Source: CAKZNE01 sp002695025 (GTDB taxonomy: Bacteria; Bacteroidota; Bacteroidia; Flavobacteriales; Schleiferiaceae). Taken from it: a DNA stretch of 28,904 nucleotides. This document shows, in pieces, positions 1-6,790 of the stretch (the first letter of the stretch is position 1; every line of letters begins with the position of its first letter). The stretch is from contig CAJWML010000028.1 of assembly GCA_913043285.1 (NCBI GenBank), forward strand, positions 1 to 28,904, in the 5' to 3' direction. The position numbers were made by a program, and so were the translations under genes. The notes under the pieces were generated by a model. The model was not told the DNA's origin, ran no database searches, and saw only the letters and a program-made list of their open reading frames with translations.

Positions 1-65
1 CCGGGCAGGTCACCAATGATGAATTGCTAGGGAATATCTTTGCTAATTTTTGTATCGGAAAGTAA
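1..65 (+). CDS. mnmE: 3' end of mnmE (tRNA modification GTPase), partial
   Basis: The frame starting at base 3 is open to a TAA at 63-65 and encodes 20 residues ending in NFCIGK. The FCIGK C-terminus is the hallmark of MnmE (TrmE/ThdF), the GTPase that works with MnmG to modify U34 of certain tRNAs; the terminal Cys is part of its conserved C-terminal motif. The preceding ELLGNIFANF also fits the family. Only the tail of the gene lies in the window. The recombinase gene module follows 242 bases downstream in the same direction, which is the arrangement expected when an element has inserted at the 3' end of this gene and kept it intact. The identification rests on a short but very characteristic tail. 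Confidence 0.87.
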   Translation, partial: GQVTNDELLGNIFANFCIGK

Positions 66-75
66 TTACATTTCC
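48..75. other. Candidate attachment site (attL) at the mnmE 3' end
   Basis: Bases 48-65 are the FCIGK-stop codons of mnmE and correspond to the segment used as attB by SGI1-type islands. Bases 57-75 form a near-perfect dyad: arms GGAAA (57-61) and TTTCC (71-75) around GTAATTAC (62-69), with one extra A at 70. Inverted arms around a 7-9 bp centre are the usual form of a tyrosine-recombinase core site. The matching attR was not found in the window, so the exact crossover cannot be placed. Confidence 0.55.
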
Positions 76-130
76 ATTGATACACTAAACCCTTCTTTTA
101 CTTGCTTTTGGGCGGTTTTTACTTCCTTTA

Positions 131-165
131 TTTGTTGCTAAGTTTCCATTTTTTACTTATATTTG
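131..165 (+). promoter_or_regulatory. Bacteroidota-type promoter for the integration genes
   Basis: TATATTTG at 158-165 matches the -7 consensus TAnnTTTG exactly, and TTTG at 131-134 sits 27 bp upstream (start to start), close to the -33 position. The first downstream gene starts at 307. This leaves a long leader carrying the GTTGC dyad and the phased GATACA repeats. Confidence 0.45.
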
Positions 166-212
166 TTTCTAATCTGTTGCTGATAGCAACAAACTTGTTG
201 TTAGCAACAGAT
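131..212. repeat. Inverted GTTGC/GCAAC repeat cluster
   Basis: ATCTGTTGCT (172-181) and AGCAACAGAT (203-212) are perfect 10-bp inverted arms. A second, inner pairing is TGTTGCT (175-181) with AGCAACA (185-191). Another half site, TTTGTTGCTA, is at 131-140. The cluster surrounds the -7 element at 158-165, so it could be an operator or a protein-binding part of the attachment region. Confidence 0.5.
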
Positions 213-306
213 ATTTTAAACACTGGCGAATTGATGTTACATAGAGATACATCCCGATACAAAGGGATACACTCTGATACAGAAACAAGCACCAAAAGGA
301 AACACC

Positions 307-660
307 ATGAGCAGCAACATTCGAGTACCCAAAATCTGTCAGCACTGCGGAACTGAGTTTATTGCCAAAACTACGGTGACCCAATATTGCGGAGACAACT
401 GCGCCAAACGTGCATACAAAAAACGTCAAAGGGATGCCAAGCTCCAGGAGGTAGCCCCTACTGCAATCCAAAAACAAGAGTTCATCCAAGAGCAAGTCAA
501 TGAAAAGGATTTCCTCAGCATTGCGGAAACCTGCAAACTCCTTGGAGCAAGCAGAATGACCCTGTACCGTCAAATTAAGAACGGGAATATCCAGGCTGCC
601 AAGATCGGCAGGCGTACTATCATCAAAAGAGCAGCAATCGAAAAACTTTTTCAAGCATGA
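307..660 (+). CDS. Zinc-ribbon plus HTH_17 protein, probable excisionase
   Basis: 117 residues. The N-terminal third has a compact Cys motif: CQHC at 11-14 and a second Cys pair in YCGDNC (28-33), followed by a basic KKRQR stretch, consistent with a small zinc ribbon. Residues 68-117 (FLSIAETCKLLGASRMTLYR onward) are a MerR/excisionase-type winged helix (HTH_17). The stop overlaps the integrase start as ATGA (657-660), so the two are translationally coupled. Proteins of this type beside an integrase usually act as recombination directionality factors or regulators of the integrase. The phased repeats immediately upstream are candidate binding sites. The role is inferred from fold and position. 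Confidence 0.8.
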   Translation: MSSNIRVPKICQHCGTEFIAKTTVTQYCGDNCAKRAYKKRQRDAKLQEVAPTAIQKQEFIQEQVNEKDFLSIAETCKLLGASRMTLYRQIKNGNIQAAKIGRRTIIKRAAIEKLFQA

Positions 661-1751
661 AGGTAACACTAAGAGAACGCAACCAGGGCGGACAAACCAG
701 CCTATATCTTGACTACTACCATAAGGGCAAGAGAAAGACAGAGTATCTAAAACTATACCTCAACCCGAAAGCCAGAACAAAGGAGGAAAAAGAGGTCAAT
801 AAAAAGACTATGCAATTAGCCGAAACCATTCGAGCACAGCGACAGATTGAAATCCAAAACGGAGTTTATGGCTTTCGGGATCAGGAGAAGCTAAAAGGCA
901 GCTTCCTTGCTTATGTTGAATTGCTGGCCAACCAAAGGCAGGACAGCCCCGGAAATCATGGGAACTGGACAAGTATGCTCAAGCATTTGAAAGCCTTTTG
1001 CGCTTATGACATTGCTTTCTCAGAAGTGGATAGGCAATTTGTCCAGGACTTCAAACACTTCCTTGATAAAAAGGCCATAGCCCACGGAGAACAGAAACTA
1101 TCCCAAAACTCCAAGTACTCCTATTTCAATAAACTCAGGGCAGCACTCAAGCAAGCCGTAAAGGATGGTATCATTCCAACCAATCCGAGTGAAGGAGTTG
1201 AAGCATTCAAGCAAGGTGAACCGGAAAGAGAATTTTTGACACTGGAAGAGCTGCAAGCTGCAGTAAACGCAGAATGTGAAATTCCGCAGATGAAAACAGC
1301 TTTCATCTTTTCATGCCTTACCGGGCTTCGCTGGTCAGACATAAACAAACTCCTTTGGTCTGAAGTGCAGCACTCCAATGATATGGGGTACTATATCCGT
1401 TTCAGACAAAAGAAAACTAAGGGAGCCGAAACCTTGCCCATTTCAGAACAAGCCTTTGGATTACTTGGAGAACGTCAGGACAAAGACGAGAGGGTTTTCA
1501 AAGGGCTGAAATATTCAGCCTGGCATAACCTGAAATTGCAGCAATGGATGATGAAAGCCGGAATATCCAAAACAATTACTTTCCATTGCGCCCGGCATAC
1601 TTACGCCACATTACAGCTTACAGCAGGAACAGACATTTATACGGTTTCAAAGCTCTTAGGCCATAGGGAATTGAAAACAACCCAGGTCTATGCCAAAATC
1701 ATTGATGATAAGAAGAAGGAAGCCGCCAACAAAATCAAACTGAATCTATGA
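657..1751 (+). CDS. Tyrosine recombinase (integrase) of the element
   Basis: 364 residues, normal for Bacteroidota integrases. It has an N-terminal arm-binding domain (about 1-75), a SAM-like core-binding domain (about 80-185) and a C-terminal catalytic domain (about 190-355). The catalytic set appears complete: Arg225 in TGLRW, a Lys near 253-255 in the beta-hairpin, His310 and Arg313 in HCAR, His336 in LLGH, and nucleophile Tyr345 in TTQVY. It would catalyse integration and excision of the element, presumably at the end of mnmE, which lies just upstream. It overlaps its neighbours by ATGA at both ends, forming a three-gene operon with the HTH gene before it and the unknown gene after it. 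It appears intact. Confidence 0.95.
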   Translation: MKVTLRERNQGGQTSLYLDYYHKGKRKTEYLKLYLNPKARTKEEKEVNKKTMQLAETIRAQRQIEIQNGVYGFRDQEKLKGSFLAYVELLANQRQDSPGNHGNWTSMLKHLKAFCAYDIAFSEVDRQFVQDFKHFLDKKAIAHGEQKLSQNSKYSYFNKLRAALKQAVKDGIIPTNPSEGVEAFKQGEPEREFLTLEELQAAVNAECEIPQMKTAFIFSCLTGLRWSDINKLLWSEVQHSNDMGYYIRFRQKKTKGAETLPISEQAFGLLGERQDKDERVFKGLKYSAWHNLKLQQWMMKAGISKTITFHCARHTYATLQLTAGTDIYTVSKLLGHRELKTTQVYAKIIDDKKKEAANKIKLNL

Positions 1752-2773
1752 GCGCATCATTAGAAACATACAACAGGATTCTGTTTCTCGATCTTCGCCC
1801 GTGGTTATTGTCGGGCGTTTCGGAATTGAAGTTTAAACAGGATTTAAACGACCTTAAAAAAGCATTCTATCAGGTACAGCCCCAGTTTGAAGTTTCATTT
1901 CCCAAGGCACTCAACAACAAGCGGAAATACTTCCAAGCCCTGATAGATTCAGAAGCTACTGAATACCTGAACCACCTCCACAAGCAGGTGAATGAAAGTA
2001 TCAATGCCAACGCCAAGAAGTATCACGTTCACATGGCATTGACCAGAACACTCAATGAAAAGCTTCGGGAGATTGCCCAGGTGATCCAGGAACAGAACTA
2101 CAGCCCTGAACAATACGATCCAAAGTTTGGCACCTTGCAAACCAACACCTCCACCAATGATGAAGCTTTCATTATCTGCTACCTCAAACACCAGCTTGTG
2201 CGCCTGTACATGGAAGTTCAGGAGTGCTTTCCTGATCAGTTAAAAGAAGAACCACTTACTGAAGATGATATTTACCTGACATACTTCAACCATACGGCAC
2301 CAAATCCTTCACACATTGCCGAAGCGGTACAAATACAGGTTGCCAGTCCTTCTGCCCCCCGACCCGCACCACAACCATCTAAACTATTCAAGGCAATATC
2401 AGGTGATGTAAGAAATGATGCGAAGGGTATTCTTCCCTATGAAACCATCATTAAAACGCCTACTCGCTTTGCAAGCTTCGAAGAATCTCTTTTCCAAAAT
2501 GGGTACATTGATGAGAACTACAACTTCACCGATAAGCACGGAATGAAAAATGAATTTGCGGCCATCTACCACCAATTAATAAAGAAGGGATATTTCAATG
2601 CACGCACTTTTCAACCAATGAAGGCGATTAAAGACGTTGATATTCGGAAATTCCTTGACCACCGCTATCAGACCAACCTCGACAAACAATTCAGAAACTA
2701 CCGCCAAAATGCAGAAGCATTAGCGGAATACATAGACTCTCAGTACTGGCTCACCAGTTTACCCCTCGGTTAA
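1748..2773 (+). CDS. Conserved unknown protein in the integration operon
   Basis: 341 residues, overlapping the integrase stop by ATGA. I do not recognise a functional domain. The protein has a helical N-terminal half (about 1-170), a Pro/Ala-rich linker around 205-220 (SPSAPRPAPQPS) and a C-terminal domain ending with KFLDHRYQTN and similar charged helices. Charged helical C-termini of this general type occur in RteC-like regulators of Bacteroides conjugative transposons, but the resemblance is too weak to name it. Coupling to the integrase suggests a role in excision, regulation or maintenance of the element. There is no signal peptide or membrane segment. Confidence 0.75.
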   Translation: MSASLETYNRILFLDLRPWLLSGVSELKFKQDLNDLKKAFYQVQPQFEVSFPKALNNKRKYFQALIDSEATEYLNHLHKQVNESINANAKKYHVHMALTRTLNEKLREIAQVIQEQNYSPEQYDPKFGTLQTNTSTNDEAFIICYLKHQLVRLYMEVQECFPDQLKEEPLTEDDIYLTYFNHTAPNPSHIAEAVQIQVASPSAPRPAPQPSKLFKAISGDVRNDAKGILPYETIIKTPTRFASFEESLFQNGYIDENYNFTDKHGMKNEFAAIYHQLIKKGYFNARTFQPMKAIKDVDIRKFLDHRYQTNLDKQFRNYRQNAEALAEYIDSQYWLTSLPLG

Positions 2774-2834
2774 ATTGCGGTAATTTTCTGTCAATTTACC
2801 ATTTCAAATTTCCACTCATCTCCTAAAGTATCTG

Positions 2835-2863
2835 AATTTCAGCCTGTTACACAGGTTGAAATT
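2835..2863 (+). terminator. Strong hairpin after the integrase operon
   Basis: AATTTCA-G-CCTGT (2835-2847), loop TAC, then ACAGG-T-TGAAATT (2851-2863). This is a 13-bp stem with a single G-U pair and a 3-nt loop, 61 bases after the stop of the unknown gene. Only a short T run (TCCATTTT) follows, so it may be a weak terminator or a transcript-stabilising hairpin. Confidence 0.45.
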
Positions 2864-2907
2864 TCCATTTTCAAGACTACCAGAGACCCCTTCTGACCTT
2901 TGCTATG

Positions 2908-2924
2908 TCCTTGACAATCAAGGA
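2908..2924. promoter_or_regulatory. 17-bp palindrome before the small HTH genes
   Basis: TCCTTGA (2908-2914), CAA, TCAAGGA (2918-2924) is a perfect 7-bp dyad 48 bases before the chosen start of the first HTH gene. It could be an operator for one of the two HTH proteins encoded downstream. Confidence 0.35.
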
Positions 2925-2971
2925 TGACATTTGGCCAAGTGTCCATTTCTAACTCTTCAATAAGTAAGACA

Positions 2972-3271
2972 ATGGACGAAATAATAGAACGTCTTGACAA
3001 TCTCCAACGCCTAATTGAGAGCCAGGGGATTTACACAAAGGAAGTTTTAAACTTCAATGAAGCTTGTCAGTATCTGGAGCTTTCCCAATCCCACTTGTAC
3101 AAGTTGACAAGTGCAGGGAGCATTCCGCACTACAAGCCCAATGGAAAGAAGCTCTATTTCAAAAGAAGCGAGTTGGAAAGCTGGTTGCTTCGCAACCGCA
3201 ATTCCACTCAGGAAGAAATAGACCAACGGGCAGCGGATTACCTAATCAAGAAAGGGAGGGTGAAGCTATGA
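2972..3271 (+). CDS. Small HTH_17 DNA-binding protein
   Basis: 99 residues from the ATG at 2972. An in-frame ATG at 2924 would add 16 Ser/Thr-rich residues and overlap the palindrome at 2908-2924, so the later start (MDEIIERLDNLQ) is preferred. The N-terminus is a short amphipathic helix that may mediate dimerisation. The remainder is an excisionase/MerR-type winged helix (FNEACQYLELSQSHLYKL, then the wing with KPNGKKLYF). It overlaps the next HTH gene by ATGA (3268-3271). Tandem small HTH genes ahead of VirE-like and DUF3987 genes are common on Bacteroidota mobilizable elements. A regulatory or excision role is inferred. Confidence 0.8.
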   Translation: MDEIIERLDNLQRLIESQGIYTKEVLNFNEACQYLELSQSHLYKLTSAGSIPHYKPNGKKLYFKRSELESWLLRNRNSTQEEIDQRAADYLIKKGRVKL

Positions 3272-3564
3272 ACGAGCTAATGGATATGATCTTGACCCTC
3301 GCTCAAGACATTAAAACAGTCAAAGCCTATCTCCTCAATTTCCATAAATCACGTTTGGAGCAGTTCAGCGAAGAATGGATTGATGGACAGGTAGTGATGC
3401 AAACGCTTCACATCAGTAAAAGAACCCTCCAATCCCTTCGGGATAGTGGGGTTCTTCCTTACAGCCGAATCAATGGTAAATTCTACTACAAGGTTTCCGA
3501 TATAGAAGCCTTGCTGGAATCCAATTACTCACCTTCAAAATCAAAGCACTATGGAGGTAAGTAG
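3268..3564 (+). CDS. Second small HTH_17 DNA-binding protein
   Basis: 98 residues, starting at the ATG that overlaps the previous stop. Residues 1-30 are helical. Residues about 40-90 form an HTH_17 winged helix (VVMQTLHISKRTLQSLRDSG, with the wing around NGKFYYKVSDIEALL). It shares domain type and layout with the preceding protein, so the pair may have arisen by duplication and may form a heterodimer. Its last 14 bases overlap the VirE-like gene in another frame, so translation of the three genes is probably coupled. The function is likely regulation or excision of the element. Confidence 0.8.
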   Translation: MNELMDMILTLAQDIKTVKAYLLNFHKSRLEQFSEEWIDGQVVMQTLHISKRTLQSLRDSGVLPYSRINGKFYYKVSDIEALLESNYSPSKSKHYGGK

Positions 3565-4471
3565 AAAAGCCATTCTCGACAAAACGCACTACGGCCTGAA
3601 TATCTATGCCCATGTGTTGCGACAGTACTATCCGGGTGAAACAGTCCTTTCCCTTTCGGGAAGGGACTGTAAACCTGCGAAAAACCCTTTCAATGCGGAC
3701 AAGCCTACATTGTTGGTAAAAGTGGTTGACGGTTGCGCTACGCACACCGATTCCGAAGAAGTCATTGCACAAGGCAATGTCTTTGATTTTGCAGCATTGC
3801 ATTTCAGCCTCGAAGGGCAAGCCCTTCTCGACAAGCTGAATGAGGAACTGCATTTGCGTATCGGTAAGCAGCAAGGTTTTTACAGACAGGCAGAATCGCA
3901 ACCTGCGGTTGCTCTTCCTGAAATAATCAAACCGGCTCCGCCAGTTTTCAGCTATTTCACCAAGCCTGTTACCAACGTAACACCAAGTCGGAAAGCCTCC
4001 TTAGTTGAGGTGTACCGCCTTATCAAAGGGAATGAATTTGCTTCGTGTACCAGTACACTACGCAACATTCCCGACCCGAAGGAAGCCCGAAAGTACAAGG
4101 CTCAAAATTTTGATTATGTGACCTTCTCAGGCACGTTCTCCAAACGCAATGACGCAAACCTTCAAAAACATTCAGGTTTGCTCACAATCGATTTTGACCA
4201 CATTGAAGACATTCCTTCACTCAAGGCGGCATTGCTCAACGACCATTACTTTGAAACAGAGCTACTGTTTATATCCCCTTCAGGTGATGGCCTCAAATGG
4301 GTAATTCCAATCCACTTGACGCAAGCAAAACACCAGGACTATTTCAAGGCAGTGGCAAACTACGTTTCCCACACCTATCAACTCGAAATAGACCAATCCG
4401 GAAAGGACATTTCAAGGGCATGTTTCCTTCCGCATGATTCAGAAATATTCATCAATCCTAAATACTTGTAG
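3551..4471 (+). CDS. VirE N-terminal domain (BT4734-type) protein
   Basis: 306 residues. Residues about 1-115 form an N-terminal region with SGRDCKPAKNPFN, seen in related mobile-element proteins. Residues about 140-306 match the VirE-N/BT4734-type domain: TIDFDH at 212-217, SPSGDGLKW at 242-250, and DISRACFLP at 286-294. BT4734-like proteins have been linked to the archaeo-eukaryotic primase fold; the acidic DFD motif and the basic/aromatic SGDGLKW motif fit a primase-like active site. The next gene, 3 bases downstream, encodes a PriCT/DUF3987 protein. Together they look like a primase-helicase pair for replication of the excised element. This function is inferred. Confidence 0.85.
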   Translation: MEVSRKAILDKTHYGLNIYAHVLRQYYPGETVLSLSGRDCKPAKNPFNADKPTLLVKVVDGCATHTDSEEVIAQGNVFDFAALHFSLEGQALLDKLNEELHLRIGKQQGFYRQAESQPAVALPEIIKPAPPVFSYFTKPVTNVTPSRKASLVEVYRLIKGNEFASCTSTLRNIPDPKEARKYKAQNFDYVTFSGTFSKRNDANLQKHSGLLTIDFDHIEDIPSLKAALLNDHYFETELLFISPSGDGLKWVIPIHLTQAKHQDYFKAVANYVSHTYQLEIDQSGKDISRACFLPHDSEIFINPKYL

Positions 4472-4474
4472 GAC

Positions 4475-6292
4475 ATGGAAAGAAAGACATTCAATCCGCA
4501 GGATTGGCTTAATCAGCCAACCCCGCAACCAAAAGTTACTGAGCAACCAACTTTCAATTCAGATTCTCAAATAGACGAAGTAGAACGCATCATCCAGAGC
4601 ATTGAAGCTAACCGGGTTGATATTACCTCCACTTACAGCGATTGGGTTAATATCGGCTTCACCTTTGCGGATGAATTTGGAGAGAATGGCCGGCCGCTAT
4701 TTCATAGAGTTAGCCAGTTCTACCCCGACTATTCCGCTCCGGAGTGCGACAAGCAATTTGACAATTGCTTGAAATCAAAAGGTCATGGCGTTTCACTAAA
4801 AACCTTTTTCTTCCTGACCAAAGATGCAGGAATTGATATTACGCCTCCACGGGCAGAACGGCAGGATCAGCGTACTTTCAAGAGGGAGAAACTGACCGGC
4901 AGTCAAGAGCATCCACAGCAGAGGGAAAATCAGGAACCGGAAGAAATGCCGACATTTTCCGATTCTATGTTTCCTGAACTTCCTGAATTTCTTCAAAAGG
5001 TTGTGGAGATTGCCACTTCCAAAGAGGAAAGGGATATTCTACTCCTCGGTTCCCTCGGAGCTATCAGTGCATGTTTACCCAAAGTATCGGGCATTTATGA
5101 TGGCAAACGGGTTTTCCCCAATCTGTTCCTATTCATTACAGCCCAAGCATCCGCAGGAAAAGGCCGCTTGGTGCATTGCCGCCAGTTGGTGAATCCGGTT
5201 CACAAAGAATTGAGAGAACAGGCTAAACTCCATAAGCAACACTATGAATTGGAAATGGCCGAATACAATGCCAAAAAAGGAAAGGAAGAAGGTATCGAGA
5301 AGCCAGCCAAACCACCGGAGAAGATGCTGTTCATTCCTGCAAACAACAGTTCAACGGGAGCTTACCAGCTTTTGGGTGATAGTGATGGCAGAGGGCTGAT
5401 TTTCGAGACCGAAGGTGATACCTTAGCACATGCCTTCAAGAGTGATTACGGAAACTACAGTGACGGCTTTAGAAAAGCTTTTCACCATGAAACCATTTCC
5501 TACTATCGCAGAACCGACCGTGAGTTTGTAGACATTGAAAGCCCTTGTCTTTCTACTGTCCTTTCAGGAACGCCAAAACAAGTTTCGGCATTGATACCCA
5601 ACGCTGAAAACGGCCTATTCAGCCGTTTCATCTTCTATTTCATGAATGTGCGGCCGGTATGGAAAAATGTATTTGCCAGCCAAACAGACAACGGACTGGA
5701 CGATTACTTTGAAGCCCTGGGCAATGAGTTCTATGAACTCTACAAAGTCATTATGCAGGATGAGCCCCGGCAGTTCTACCTCACGGCAGACCAGCAAGAA
5801 CAGTTCAATCAGTTTTTCGGACAGATTCAGGAAAAGTACATGAACCTTCAGGGCTTGGACTACATGGCCACTATTAGGAGATTGGGTTTAATTGCCTACC
5901 GCATCTGCATGATATGCTCCGCTTTGCGGATCATGGAAACGGGCGATACTTCTCGAAAGCTAATTTGTGAGGAAAGGGATTTTCAAGCTGCGCTTTCAAT
6001 GGTGAAGGTATTGGTCAAGCATTCAAGCAAAGTGTTTGTAGAGCTTCCGCAGGAAGAACCCAAGCCCACACGAATGAATAAGAAAGAGAAGTTCCTGTAT
6101 GCCCTACCCCGCAACTTCAATCGCCAGAAATACCTTGAAGTAGCCAACACAATGAGTATTCCGGCAAAGACAGCAGAAGGCTACATTGCCCACTTTGTGA
6201 AATCAGGTCTTATTCACCGTGAGGCACACGACAATTATATAAACACCTCACTTGAGGAATCTCAGGATTCTAAGGAAATCAAGGAAGGATAA
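4475..6292 (+). CDS. PriCT-2 / DUF3987 primase-helicase-like protein
   Basis: 605 residues. Residues about 30-115 resemble PriCT-2, a primase C-terminal helical domain (YSDWVNIGFTFADEFGENG and onward). Residues about 165-500 form the DUF3987 domain, with a P-loop-like ASAGKGRL near 225-231 and the FLFITAQ strand before it. Residues about 530-595 may form a small winged helix (FNRQKYLEVANTMSIPAKTA). DUF3987 proteins are common on Bacteroidota mobile elements next to VirE-N proteins and are thought to act as helicase-like partners. Only 3 bases separate it from the VirE-N gene. The protein is soluble with no export signal. The biochemical role is not experimentally settled for this family. Confidence 0.87.
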   Translation: MERKTFNPQDWLNQPTPQPKVTEQPTFNSDSQIDEVERIIQSIEANRVDITSTYSDWVNIGFTFADEFGENGRPLFHRVSQFYPDYSAPECDKQFDNCLKSKGHGVSLKTFFFLTKDAGIDITPPRAERQDQRTFKREKLTGSQEHPQQRENQEPEEMPTFSDSMFPELPEFLQKVVEIATSKEERDILLLGSLGAISACLPKVSGIYDGKRVFPNLFLFITAQASAGKGRLVHCRQLVNPVHKELREQAKLHKQHYELEMAEYNAKKGKEEGIEKPAKPPEKMLFIPANNSSTGAYQLLGDSDGRGLIFETEGDTLAHAFKSDYGNYSDGFRKAFHHETISYYRRTDREFVDIESPCLSTVLSGTPKQVSALIPNAENGLFSRFIFYFMNVRPVWKNVFASQTDNGLDDYFEALGNEFYELYKVIMQDEPRQFYLTADQQEQFNQFFGQIQEKYMNLQGLDYMATIRRLGLIAYRICMICSALRIMETGDTSRKLICEERDFQAALSMVKVLVKHSSKVFVELPQEEPKPTRMNKKEKFLYALPRNFNRQKYLEVANTMSIPAKTAEGYIAHFVKSGLIHREAHDNYINTSLEESQDSKEIKEG

Positions 6293-6312
6293 GCCCGTTG
6301 GGCTTTCCTTCC
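6283..6312 (+). terminator. Hairpin overlapping the DUF3987 stop codon
   Basis: GGAAGGA (6283-6289) with AAGCCC (6291-6296) pairs with GGGCTT (6300-6305) and TCCTTCC (6306-6312), with one bulged base (6290) and loop GTT. The stem is 13 bp, GC-rich, and contains the TAA stop at 6290-6292. No T tract follows. It could end or stabilise the upstream transcript and insulate the XRE-Argonaute module. Confidence 0.45.
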
Positions 6313-6421
6313 GAAGGTTCGACCAGACCATTAAAAATTTACACCACTGGTCAACCTAAGGACAAATAATCCTTAGTTTCCTCTATTTCCTCAAATTCCT
6401 GAAATCAGTTTATCACTTCTT

Positions 6422-6475
6422 TTTGCTTTTACTATCGCTTTCTTTTCTTATATTTGACAAATTCTGACAAGTCAA
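6422..6475 (+). promoter_or_regulatory. Promoter and dyad operator of the XRE-Argonaute module
   Basis: TATATTTG at 6449-6456 matches TAnnTTTG, with TTTG at 6422-6425 as a -33 element. Overlapping and just after the -7 are TGACAA direct repeats 10 bp apart (6455-6460 and 6465-6470) and a palindrome TGAC-AA-GTCA (6465-6474). A protein bound here would block initiation. The XRE protein encoded from 6486 is the natural candidate, as in controller-protein autoregulation. Confidence 0.5.
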
Positions 6476-6485
6476 TAATACGGCA

Positions 6486-6776
6486 ATGAATTATCTGGGC
6501 AATAAGATCAGGGAGCTTCGGGAAACAAAGGGTTTACTGCTCCGGCAAGTGGCGGCCCATATCGAAGTGGATACCGCACTGGTGAGTAAGTTGGAGCGTG
6601 GAGAGAGAAAAGCCCAAAGGGACCAAATTTCCAGGATTGCCGACTTTTTGAAAGTAAAGGAAGATGAACTGCTTTTCTTATGGCTGGCGGACAAGATCAT
6701 GGACGATATCCAAGACGAACCACAGGCATTAGAAGCATTGAAATTTGTAGAACGCCAACTCCATTCAAATCTATGA
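6486..6776 (+). CDS. XRE-family HTH regulator
   Basis: 96 residues. Residues about 6-60 form a Cro/C1-type helix-turn-helix (IRELRETKGLLLRQVAAHIE, then ALVSKLERGERK). The C-terminal 35 residues (DELLFLWLADKIMDDIQDEP and onward) are an acidic helical tail probably used for dimerisation. Proteins of this length and tail are often found next to restriction-modification or other defence genes in Bacteroidota, where they act as controller proteins. Here it precedes the Argonaute gene, with only a 74-codon frame between them. It likely represses its own promoter and thereby sets Argonaute expression, through the dyad at 6465-6474. The role is inferred. Confidence 0.85.
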   Translation: MNYLGNKIRELRETKGLLLRQVAAHIEVDTALVSKLERGERKAQRDQISRIADFLKVKEDELLFLWLADKIMDDIQDEPQALEALKFVERQLHSNL

Positions 6777-6790
6777 ATGATAATTTGTAA

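Larger units (their letters stand above)
79..281. repeat. GATACA repeats in the recombination control region
   Basis: GATACA occurs at 246-251, 256-261, 266-271 and 276-281, exactly every 10 bp, so all copies face the same side of the helix. A further copy is at 79-84; the octamer GATACACT is shared by 79-86 and 266-273. The reverse complement, TGTATC, lies at 52-57 inside the mnmE end. CCGATACAAA (254-263) is an exact inverted match to TTTGTATCGG (49-58). Phased repeats just before excisionase and integrase genes suggest arm-type integrase sites or excisionase binding sites. Confidence 0.6.

Noticed and set aside
102..356. 84-codon frame across the integrase promoter region
   Set aside because: It covers the promoter, the GTTGC dyad and the GATACA repeats, is Leu/Phe-rich without family features, and overlaps the start of the zinc-ribbon/HTH gene in another frame.
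169..669. 166-codon minus-strand frame opposite the excisionase gene
   Set aside because: It is antisense to a well-supported gene, and the translation shows no recognisable domain.
3064..3267. Upstream extension of the second HTH gene to an ATG at 3064
   Set aside because: The extension lies inside the first HTH gene in another frame. The ATG at 3268 overlaps the previous stop in the usual ATGA style and gives a normal family length.
3855..3872. CGTATCGGTAAG as a second copy of the mnmE attachment core
   Set aside because: It matches only a short stretch of the FCIGK codons, lies inside the VirE-like gene, and has no flanking dyad.
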